A stretch of 17,793 nucleotides of DNA, taken from assembly GCA_025529335.1 (NCBI GenBank), contig JAMYHX010000680.1, forward strand, positions 1 to 17,793, read 5' to 3'. Both the position numbers and the translations under genes were made by a program. Of the stretch, positions 1-9,128 are shown one piece after another; position 1 is the stretch's first letter, and each line of letters opens with the position of its first letter. The notes under the pieces were generated by a model. It did not search any database. It was not told where the DNA came from and saw only the letters and a program-made list of their open reading frames with translations. The DNA is from Rhizopus sp. PT2906. Lineage: Eukaryota; Mucoromycota; Mucoromycetes; Mucorales; Rhizopodaceae.

Positions 1-144
1 TGGTTATTCTTATTGTAAAGACTACGCATTGGAATAGTGCTTATAAATCACGATATATTCCTTATTGACTACGCACAAACTCTGTTTTTGCTTATTAAGG
101 AAATTATAATCTTCATTCTATAACAAAAAGCATCAATAACATAC

Positions 145-300
145 ATGGAGGCTTGTCATTGTGCAGTAAGACTTCACTACAACTTGCCTTGTAGACATAT
201 TCTAATAGCTGAAAAAGAACAAGTTCCACTATCTATAGTTGCAAGACGATGGTATATAAATTACAATGAAATAAGCGATGATAAACACAGAGAATATTGA
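145..300 (+). pseudogene. SWIM zinc-finger fragment of a MULE transposase
   Basis: A 51-residue open stretch begins with a C-x-C spacing followed by LPCRHIL, giving the CxC...CxH ligand pattern of SWIM zinc fingers. A conserved-looking RRWY segment lies about 15 residues after the last ligand. In the MULE/FAR1 superfamily this finger sits just C-terminal to the DDE catalytic core and is thought to bind DNA or partner proteins. The frame closes with TGA at 298-300. The coding trace continues in another frame from about 297, which implies a frameshift. It could instead be an exon of a spliced gene, but the stops downstream argue for decay. Confidence 0.7.
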
Positions 301-1071
301 ATATAAATTTTATGATAATGAATAACGCATGTTATACAGTTGAAACAGAAGATGAAACAGAAGACTTAAAAGTTCAAAAGATAGATGTAACTGAGGAGGG
401 CATAACCGGAAAGCAAGAGATGCATAATCAAGAACAAGAAATTGTTCCAATAGAAAAAAATCAAACTGATACGGAACAGTGCGCAGAAGAAGATGCAAAT
501 GAAGCTTCGTGTACTGCGTAGCTTGATGGTCATAGCAAAATCGATGTATTTGATCTAACTACAGAGTCGAATATCGTATCACAGTTGGAAGAAAAGGAAA
601 AAGCACTTGAAGCGGAAAATTTCTTGCAAGATGATACTACAGAAGGTATCAAATATCAAGGTATATGACGACACAGTATAAACAGACTCTAGAAGAGTTT
701 ATTCAATGGAAAAAAAAAAAAAAAACAATTTTGACTCACTCTTTCTCTTTCATAAAATAGATCTATACAACACAGTTTCTTCTACCATTCTTGAACCATC
801 ACTTTATCCAACTGTTATAAAAGCACTGAAACTTTTCGAGTCTTTTACTTTAAAACAGGATAAACAAGACATGATTGACAGTTTCGAAAAAGTCATTGCA
901 GAAAAGCAGGCAAAAAGCCTCAACAATGTACTTCCGCCTGTTGTAAACGAAAAAAACAAAGGACGACCAAAAGAAACGAAGCGCAGAGGTATACTGCTAG
1001 AAAGAATTGAAGAGAATAAAGCGAAGAAAGCGAAACGTGAGGCGCTAGAAGAAGCAAGAAAGAATAAGTAG
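297..1071 (+). pseudogene. Linker and AT-hook-like region of the MULE relic
   Basis: Two pieces. The first (297-668, interrupted by TAG at 519-521 and ended by TGA at 666-668) is acidic and low in complexity, rich in Glu, Asp and Gln. The second (706-1071) begins at an A16 run (710-725), which is a likely slippage site, and contains NKGRPKETKRR, an AT-hook-like DNA-binding motif, followed by a Lys/Arg/Glu-rich helix. The coding trace goes on past the TAG at 1069-1071 if the frame is shifted there (residues reading VARKVKLKQFN), which shows recent frameshift decay rather than a natural gene end. No independent function can be assigned. Confidence 0.5.
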
Positions 1072-1100
1072 CACGAAAAGTTAAGCTCAAACAGTTTAAT

Positions 1101-1697
1101 ATGAAGAGCAAATTCTTTCATATTCTTTATACTAATGTATTATACGTTGCTAGAGATATGGAGTCGTTAAAAATTAGAATTAGACCGATAAGTGTTTTAG
1201 ACATCAAGGATTCCCAGAAGAGTAAAATGACCTTGGTACTCGATCCAATTGCAGATGGCAATTGTGGGTTTAGGTGTATTACACAGGCAATATATGGCGA
1301 CGAAAACCTTCGCATGAGAGTTAAGCAAGAAATGAAGGAATGGTTCGATTTGCACAAGTATGGCACAAAGGTATACATGCAACGTACTTTCTTTTGAACT
1401 GGATGCTGAGGTAATTTGAAATTTGTAGATAAAATGAACATTGCCGATGTAGAAAGAATCCTTAACAATTACGATCCTGCTCCTCCGCCTGACTGTTGGT
1501 TTGACTCTTTGGATTGTCCACAATTAGTTGCAGATGTATATAACAGATCTGTAGCTGTATACTCTGAAACAGCAGGCAATACATTGTACCTGCCATTTAG
1601 ATCCGAACTACGTGAGGCTTTTAAGCCAATTATGTTGTTTCTTAGACAGGTCGAAATGCAGCACTGGTATCTGATCGGTTTTGAAAAAAAAATATAG
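1101..1697 (+). pseudogene. OTU-family cysteine protease domain, interrupted
   Basis: The N-terminal half contains DPIADGNCGFRCI, the D-G-N-C catalytic block of OTU (ovarian tumour) deubiquitinase-type proteases. The C-terminal half ends with QHWYLIGF, where H is the expected catalytic histidine. Between them, a TGA at about 1395-1397 and a shift near 1417 break the frame; an alternative frame there still reads ELDAEV, so a small indel is likely. OTU domains are known as C-terminal partners of some MULE transposases, and the upstream SWIM and AT-hook pieces support that origin. Both catalytic blocks survive, but the domain as a whole is not intact. Host OTU enzymes are an alternative source, made less likely by this context. 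Confidence 0.75.
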
Positions 1698-1790
1698 AAA
1701 GTTAATTTGGCCACAATTGTCCCCATTATATGAGCCAACAGCATTTTATACAAATAAATAAGCCTTTTGTTCTGGTGTGTCCATAGCGTC

Positions 1791-1861
1791 TTCGCGTGTA
1801 TATAAGAAAAAAATTATGTATACGTCACACTAATTTTACTTTCGCGTGTATTTTCGCGTGT
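1791..1861. repeat. Three copies of TTCGCGTGT
   Basis: The nonamer TTCGCGTGT occurs at 1791-1799, 1841-1849 and 1853-1861, in an otherwise AT-rich stretch between the two transposon relics. The last two copies are 12 nt apart. An inverted match to the related octamer CTTCGCGT lies at 2819-2826 (ACGCGAAG), just beyond the ISXO2-like transposase. The repeats could be subterminal repeats of the MULE, or part of the terminal inverted repeat of the ISXO2-like element. The sequence does not decide between them. Confidence 0.5.
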
Positions 1862-2039
1862 GGGTAGTGTTTCCCTTTTTTTCCCCTTCGCTTGAAATAA
1901 GCGTCTGATTCTTAATTCTCCTACTTTTCTAATATAATCTTAAAGATTCACTTTTGAAATCGACAAGTTTAGAGAAATCTAAAGTAATTGCAAGAAAAGA
2001 TGTTGGCACCTGTTCTGGCGGTTCTCTCGTGACTTTAAC

Positions 2040-2798
2040 GCCAATAGGACGACATGGTATGGCGTTGTAATGGTATTCTGAATCCTCCGTCTGTTTTGGG
2101 ATTCTTTTTTCCTGGTTGCATCACTTAAGAAGAACGCAAATTGCAGAAACTGTGAGTGTCTCGCCAAAAGCCGTTAGGTTGGTCTTAAACGATTGGTACC
2201 AGCTTTTGCAAGAAGATCTTAAGAGGACGTGCAGATTGGTATGAGTATGATAATACTATTATCTCTGGTTGCTTACTTTGTTCACTAGGCAGTGTTGATC
2301 AGGATGGTAATCCGATTGTAGCCGAAATCAGTGAATCCAAATTTGGTAAGAGGAACAACTGTGGTCACTGTTGATGGCACTTGGGTCACCGGTGGTGTTG
2401 AGAAGACTTCCCAGCGGAAATGCTTCCTAATAGTGGTCGAAAACCGGAGCATGCGCACTATCAATGCTATTATTGAGCGATTTGTTCTTCCTGGAAGCAT
2501 TGTGCGCACGGACTGCTGGCGGGCTTATAACCAAGTGTCATCGCTGCATGGTGGGTCTTTGGTTCATCAAACCGTCAATCACTCAATCCACTTTGTGACT
2601 GAAAACGGTGCACACACAAACACCATTGAAGGTAAGAACAAAAGCATTGTCCATGAAAGGAGATATTTATGCCCTCTACTTGAAGGAATGTGGAGTGGAA
2701 TAAAAGTAAACTGTGTAGCAAGGCTCCGTAATAAGAAAATGATGCCTTGGGTGCTTGTGGAGTTTATGTGGAGACGTAAGCACTATGGTAACTTATGA
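2040..2798 (+). pseudogene. Decayed ISXO2/IS1595-like (Merlin-type) DDE transposase
   Basis: Three frames must be joined to read the protein. An N-terminal trace includes WRCNG (about 2060) and a helical stretch ending in NDWYQLLQEDLK (to about 2223). A second frame (about 2225-2363) reads into SESKFGKRNNCGH. The third (2364-2798) gives VDGTWVTGGVEKTS, TDCWRAYNQV, GAHTNTIEG and WRRKH, the signature blocks of the ISXO2-like DDE family (PF12762). The second catalytic Asp (TDCW) and the Glu (NTIEG) remain. The first, expected as IDESKFGKR, reads ISESKFGKR, so its catalytic Asp is lost. A 1-base deletion near 2363 shifts the frame. With the intron at 2632-2685 removed, NTIEG joins MWSGIK exactly as the family expects. 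The element is dead. Terminal repeats are not clear. Confidence 0.85.
2632..2685 (+). other. Spliceosomal intron inside the ISXO2-like transposase
   Basis: A GTAAGA donor and a CTTGAAG acceptor bracket 54 nt that interrupt the conserved NTIEG-W-x-GIK block. Removing them restores the family motif without a gap. The length is a multiple of three and the frame is open, so a plain ORF scan reads 18 spurious residues through it. The size matches the introns of the neighbouring host genes. Confidence 0.8.
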
Positions 2799-3252
2799 GG
2801 TGGCTTAATAAAAACGCTACGCGAAGTATCTTTTGCAAGAGCTTCAAGAAACGAAGCTTATTATACTGATTTTCAGTCGTCTATTGAATAAAATTAATTT
2901 TTAATCCACAATCACTGTGACAATAAGCCCTTTTTGTTCACTGTTCATACAAGGCCACTTTTTTTTTTTTTGTAACTGAAAGTAGTTATCATTCAATTTG
3001 TAATTGTGTGATTTAAGATCTTGCCTTGTTTCTGTGCATATACGTTATTTTAGCCTGATGTGGGTAACCTATGATGTGCTTGATGTAGAGAAAATATCCC
3101 AATATCACACTGAATATCTCTTGAATTCAACGGAATATAACTTATATGGGCAGAAGACTGAACCTATCTGTTCTTCATTCTTTTAATATCACTCATATAA
3201 AACAAACACATTGCAAATAAAACATGGATCATGTTGGTAAAAAAAATATATC
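2799..3252. other. Non-coding stretch between transposon relic and URB1
   Basis: There is no coding sequence I can support. The stretch contains ACGCGAAG (2819-2826), which is inverted relative to the upstream TTCGCGTGT copies, a T13 run (2959-2971), and the 3' flank of the minus-strand URB1 gene. A 60-codon open stretch at 3004-3186 has no recognisable motif and is judged spurious. Confidence 0.6.
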
Positions 3253-6200
3253 TTACAACAGTGTTTTTATTGTCACTTGTGGCAACACTGGATTTCCAAA
3301 TATCTTTGTTTGATACATCCATGCAAGTAAACCTTTATGCGTCAACAAACTTGCTGCAACACCCGGTATTTTGATCGCCTGTTCCAATATCTATCCATCT
3401 ATTAGTTATCTTTGCGAAATAGCCAAACAAAAACTCACCTCAACAATCGCCTTTTTACTACTCTCATCTGCACATGCTGAATTATAAAATGAGGCAATCA
3501 CATCAAATATTCTTTGTCTAGAAAATATCTTGTAATCGTCAAATGTTCCAAGAGATGATGATAGCATACGCAGTAGCCATAGACGCTCTTTTTTATGGTT
3601 TGCTGATGATGACATAAAGAGTGATGAAAATAAGGGAACATACTATAAATGTGTTAACAAACATGATCGCATATGTGCACACCACTTACATCAAAGTCGA
3701 GTGTGGGTCGTTGTAATATCCATTTGGAAATATGAGAAAACATGAGATGACCAGGATGAAGCAAGATCGATAGTGTATGAGCAACACATACCGATATACA
3801 CAGTGGGACTCTAGGAACGTTCTTTTGTGATCTATCCGTGATAGAATGTCGAAGCAAGTCCAAGACAAATATGACCTCTCCTTGCTCCTTGAACTTGGCA
3901 TGTTCCAGCAATATATAGAACTGATCCATCATTTGATAGCACACTTGACGAATACTGTCATCTGTGGACGACATGCCCACTAGAATGAGACCAACCCCAT
4001 TACAGTCAATCAACTTTCGACAATCGGCAATACCAGAAGAAATGATGTTGGCAAAGAGCGGTAAAAAGAAGCAAGGATCATAGATCACTGGGAACGGAGG
4101 ACAATCATCCTTTGTGGCATCCGAAAAGTGTGTGAAGGTATACTTCATGATCGTTGGATCAATTAAACCGAGTGTATCAGACGATACTGCATTTGCACGC
4201 AATAGTGTGCCTGCTTGCATATGCGCTTGACGTATCTTGTCTGTACCAGGCCCCCACATGGTCAATTTCGTCAATAAGCTGGATCGACTGTGGCGCTCGC
4301 ATGTCATCAATATGTCCAGTAGAAGCTTATCCGTAAGTGATGTAGTCGCACCGTAACTGGTCAACAGCGTGTCCAGTAAACCATGATTTTTGGCAAATAT
4401 GTCTGGCTGAATTCTATTGAGTGTGTGTATCAGCTGAATAAGAGCTCTTCGTTGCTCGTCATTTTCAGGAATCTGGCGTGTAGCGAGGCATGCCAAATTA
4501 GGATCGGTCAACTTTGAATAGTCGCGATGCTCCAAGATGCGACGTAGATACGTCTCTAATGGCTCGAGTTTATTCCAATCACCATACACCAAACCGACAA
4601 CCGTATCTACAAAGCGAATGGCACAAGCATCTGAGATATTGTCCATCAATGTAACCAAGATAAAGTCTCGAACGGTTTCCAAATGAATGCGAGACCATTC
4701 GATGGGGGAAGCCTTTACAAACTTGATTAGTTTATCAAAGAAATCTCCTCCTTCCCATGTTGGCATGCCACTGGCAAGACGTCGAATGATGTACTCTATC
4801 GCTTGCATATTGAACTCTGCTCGTCTGTTCTCTAAAAGAATACTGTCTGCTATCATGATCAAATCGACAACGCTATTCGTAAGCACAAGTGTATCCAATC
4901 GTCTTTCAATAAGTCCAGAGACGTCAAGAGCAGCAGACATACAGGCAGATTGTAACAGTGTCATAGGAATAGAACATTCCTTGCCTTCAAGAACATGTTG
5001 TACTATAGGCTTGCAAAACACGGACAAGAGTTCAATCAGAGCGGGGTCATCTTGTTGTTTGGCAGATATGGCTTCGAGTAACGATAACATCTCGGGTGTC
5101 AATTGAACTTGCTTCTCTGATTTCCACATATCTGCAATCATGTGTAATGCTTGGCTGGATATGACATCTTGATTATAAGAATCAGTATAAATGTACCGTA
5201 CAAGTGCAACCAGTAACTCTCTTTTATCATCATTCGCTTTCATATCCACCTTGATAAGGCCAGAAAGAATCATGTGAGCATTATGCTTGCCATGTGCAAA
5301 CATATCGATAAATACCACTGCGAGACGTACAAGCTGTCAAAAGGTATACTTGTGAGAAATGCACACATAGGGTGATCGATAGAATAAACTTACATCACTA
5401 GTATCGTCAGAATTAAGGGTCGTCACAAGTTCAGAGCGAAGAGAATCAAGTAGAGGGTGCTTAAAGATAGACTGCTGAAGTTGGGTCTGCATATGGTAAT
5501 CTTCTATTGATTCTGTACGCTTGATTATATGTTGCAACAGGTTGAAAAGATATCGCAATGCGTCATAGTCTTTAGCATCAACAGCAATTAAAAGTTGCAA
5601 GAATATAAATGTGATCGCATTTGGAATCTGAGAAACCTTGAGAACATGGATAGCGTATTCTGAAACATTCAAAGCTAAGCTATTGCTATAATCCTTCAAG
5701 ACGACCGTATTATACAAGTGATTGGTGAAAGGGATTTGTTTCAGCAGTGCGATAGCGTATTTACTATTTCAAATCGTTAGTCCATGCTGTATACACTAAA
5801 ACACGTTCGACTTACTCCTCCATTTGATCATTGTGAAGTGCCGAATAGTGAAAGAAGCTGCCTGCCGAGGGATGTCTAGTACATAGATATTCTACCAACG
5901 GTTCAAACTGTCTCCAGTTCAATGATTCATAACAAAACCTAGCTGCATCCTCCAAACATCCATTCAAAGCACAAACAGGAAGCTGCTCTAGGGCATCAGT
6001 AAAGGCCTTTTTGGCAACAGATAACTGCTGCACATTTTCTTCTTTATAAAAAGTGTCATTAGCTAAAAGGAACAGGGGCCTATTTTTGGACTTACCAGTT
6101 ATCAATGATCTAAATGAATCATTATTACTGCTACTTTTTATCTGCTTAGAAGCAGCCGCTTCTATACCGAGACATGTTTTAAGATTATGCATCATCTGAT

Positions 6201-8796
6201 GAATTCCCCAAACATCTATTTTTGTAGGATCCGTATGGTTACTACTGTCGTCTAAAGTGATATCCAGCACGACACGTCGCAAGTAATAAGGAACAGTCTG
6301 TTTTGTGAAGAGGTGCAAGATCAAGTTGGTGAGATAAAAGACAGCATGTGTCTTGTCTGTCTTTATAAACTTCAAGTTCTCACACAGAGTGAGCAGGAGC
6401 GGGCTGAAAGGATGCTTGTATTCAGAAGGTAAATAGGCAGGCTGCTCTTTGTGGACTGAATTGACAAGTGATACAAGCTGATCCGTGTATTTATACTGAG
6501 TTTTGCTGAAACGGTGAATACAATTGTCAAGATATTGCAAGACATCCGATTGACACGTCGACATGGATACTTGGTCCGAATGATTTTGAGGGAGCGCATT
6601 TAGCCATAGCTGCACTTCTTCTGGGTCATGCGCAAACATGAATGATTCGGATAGTGTCTGGTAGATGAGGTTACCGGTGAGTTCACGAATATGTTGATAG
6701 GGCGTCTGAAGGTAGAGCGTGAGTAAAGTGGTGAGATGCGTCGATGACGATCCAGACGATCGGCTGGTCCAATTGAAGGTGGACATGCTTAAAAAGAGAT
6801 GGAGCAGTTGCATCAAGAGGCCTGGTTTGACCGATAATATGTCTTCAGGTATAAAGTTGCTTACATCTATATTTGCTTCCATAAGTGTCTCTGGTAAAAA
6901 CTCTTGGTAGTATCTTATCACTCGAAGTGCGGTTTCATAAAGAAACTCCCTTTGACTCTCCTGTTCTGCTTTATCCATGCCTTCATTTTTTTGGCTAAGC
7001 GTTTGCTTGTACAGGTTGATGACGGTTTGGATCTCTGGCGTGCGTCGCCGTAATCCTTCATGAACATGTTGTAAACATTTTGACCAGGCTTCGGATGATC
7101 TTGATCCGTCTTCCAGTCTTTCCAAGTCGTGCATCACCTTTTGAAAAGCTCGTTTGACCTTATTGTACTTTTGGAAAGATGCAGACAGGACAACCATTGT
7201 TGTATATCGCACAAGTGGACTAGCATGTTGTAGACCCTTACTGGAAATGGCACGTCCGAACGCGTTTGGCAAAATATTGTCCAAGATGGTGTCGGCTGCG
7301 GGGGGATCTGCTGCATACATTCCCGTGGTTCCATACGACAGTGAAGGTACCTCTAACGATATTACTTTTTGCAAAACAGTTGCATTTCCCAGCCATTTAC
7401 TTGAAATTCGTGGTTCAAATGTAAGCGACGTATTTTTCCAATACCTAAAAAAGTAATTTTTAATATGTCCCTTTTTAAATATCACAATATACTTACTCTT
7501 GAACTAATTCAGGGCATGCATTTAGTATCTTTAGCAGTAATTCCTGTTGTCGTAAATCATCCGCAGGTTTCAGTGTCAAGATGAACTTTGCAAGCACACG
7601 GTTGTGGATGCGAGATGGCTTATCATCCTCTGTGGAGGCAATAGCTGGATACCAAGCTGTATCGCGAAAACAAACGCCTACATCAGGTACACTGCAGGAT
7701 GAAATCAAAAAGTGGTGCACAATGTCTGCAGGAGTAGCCGTTTCTTCAGAACTGATAGGTTCAGGCTCATTTCGAGTATAGAGCCTTGCAATCTTTTCGA
7801 GTATATAAGAAGAGAAAAAGAAGGCCTTGATGCTTCGTGGAACGGCTGAATCTAGGATGAGATATTCATAGGTAGTATTGAGGATGAGTTCAATTAGCTG
7901 TTATAGAAAGATGTTAGTTATAATTGATTTAATAAGTTTATATCAACATACAGGATAAGCATCTTCATACATTTGTGTAAACAGGGCACTCACAAGACCC
8001 TTTACACTCAAGACTTGTTTCTTTATGTCTGCATCCCCGTGTTGTATAAAGGCGAGTACGAAATGTATATAGTTTGTTCGCAAGTCTATCAAGTGTTATT
8101 ATTATTCAAACAAATATAGATCTTATTTACCATAAAGATACTTTTGAGGGTTATTGTTATTCTTTCTATTCTGTCTATATCTCGAGGCACGTAAAAATCC
8201 CTGATATAAAGTTAGTTATCACGCATATTTTATGTAAAGATACATTACCTCTGCTTGAAAATTAAAAGTAATAAATAATTCTCTGGTGGTTGATGGATTG
8301 AATGAAGCCATTGCAGTTAATAGACGAAAGGTAGATTGACAATGTGGAATACGCATAGAAGATATGCCTCGATAAATATATTTCATTTGTCTTGAAAGAA
8401 TGGTTTCTATAATCTGCAACCCAAATGAGCGAATGACAGGTGTTGTACATAGTTTTATAAATAATCCAACAATATCTGGTAGCATACATTCGAGATCTTG
8501 AATGTTGGACTACATAATTATGTGAGTATGGATTGCTTTATGTCATATCTTTTTGTTACCGATGCTTGATAATCCCATAAACTATTGATCTCATGACTAT
8601 CTGTACATGATTGAGCGTATTCAACAAGAGGACGGGTATGTTTTTCAGTTGGATCAACACGATCTTTGACTGCAAATGATAACTGAGATCTAAGCTTTGA
8701 TAAACCTTTGGTGAGTGAAGCGAGATCTTTCACTTTTAAGGCATCTGAGACTTCTTTTGGTGTCTTGTAATAGTCCTCTAGCTGTAACCCACTCAT
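3253..8796 (-). CDS. URB1: URB1/NPA1, nucleolar pre-60S ribosome biogenesis scaffold
   Basis: Large nucleolar alpha-helical repeat protein that acts in the earliest pre-60S particles, where it organises 25S/28S rRNA folding and processing. Exons (5' to 3'): 8796-8560, 8509-8249, 8200-8131, 8085-7952, 7897-7497, 7444-5816, 5763-5394, 5333-3690, 3642-3439, 3390-3253. They total 5,088 nt, or 1,695 residues, close to the yeast protein's length (about 1,760). The Npa1 N-terminal domain (residues about 60-500) shows KYIYRGISS, RELFITFNF, YIHFVLAF and PRISSKWLGN. The NopRA1-type C-terminal domain (about 1,430-1,690) shows DPCFFLPLFA, LDLLRHSI, NHKKERLWLLR and IPGVAASLLTHKGL. The nine introns are 45-60 nt, all GT-AG, and a 70-nt exon (8131-8200) carries a basic/Asn-rich patch. 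The start is the first in-frame ATG (MSGLQL); upstream codons lack an ATG. Divergent from the SMPD4-family gene. Confidence 0.94.
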
Positions 8797-9128
8797 GGCA
8801 GTGAAAAAAGAGTTAAAATTTTGACAGGCCAAAACGCTGGATTTTTCCCTTTAAAGTCCAGACACAGCATTTTTCTCTTTAACGAAAAACATTAAATAAA
8901 CGACTGTTTCATTACAAGCGTGTATTCGAACAACTTTACAGCGTACCTTTAAGTGTACATATTCTATTTTCTCTCTTTAGTCTTTACAATCATATTATTT
9001 AGAAAAAGAGAGAGAGGCACACCTGTTAAAAGTAAAAGGAATGCCCAAAGTCACACAAAGTTGACTATATATAAAAGGGGGGACAATAAGATATTCTTTG
9101 TCTTTTTTTCACATACAATTATTCTCAT
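8797..9128. promoter_or_regulatory. Divergent URB1 / SMPD4 promoter region
   Basis: 332 bp separate the two start codons. It holds a strong TATA box for the rightward gene. It also holds a near-perfect pair of 14-mers, ATTTTTCCCTTTAA (8841-8854) and ATTTTTCTCTTTAA (8869-8882), and AAAATTTT at 8815-8822, which resembles the core of the yeast RRPE ribosome-biogenesis element close to the URB1 start. Transcription start sites cannot be read from the sequence. Confidence 0.6.
9066..9077 (+). promoter_or_regulatory. TATA box of the SMPD4-family gene
   Basis: TATATATAAAAG is a close match to the TATA consensus. It ends 51 bp before the ATG at 9129, a plausible distance for a short leader. The run of G residues just after it (9077-9082) marks a sharp change in composition. 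Confidence 0.65.

Larger units (their letters stand above)
1..1861 (+). mobile_element. Decayed MULE-type DNA transposon, 3' portion (SWIM + AT-hook + OTU)
   Basis: Broken coding pieces on the plus strand follow the order found in OTU-bearing Mutator-like elements: a SWIM zinc finger (145-300), an acidic linker (about 297-668), a basic stretch with an AT-hook-like GRPK motif (706-1071) and an OTU cysteine protease domain (1101-1697). The pieces lie in different frames with several stops, so this is a relic. The catalytic transposase core that should precede the SWIM finger lies outside the window or is unreadable in 1-144, where no continuous frame is seen. The right end is uncertain. I place it near the TTCGCGTGT repeats (1791-1861) because subterminal repeats are common there, but no matching left terminus or target duplication is visible. 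Confidence 0.6.

Noticed and set aside
1101..1697. OTU segment as an active host deubiquitinase gene
   Set aside because: Internal stop and frameshift, and linked transposon remnants on the 5' side.
2840..2858. Small inverted repeat AGCTTC...GAAGCT
   Set aside because: A 6-bp stem is too short to call a terminator or hairpin element in a eukaryotic context.
3004..3186. 60-codon open stretch downstream of the transposon relics
   Set aside because: No motif, no coherent composition and no supporting signals; likely chance.
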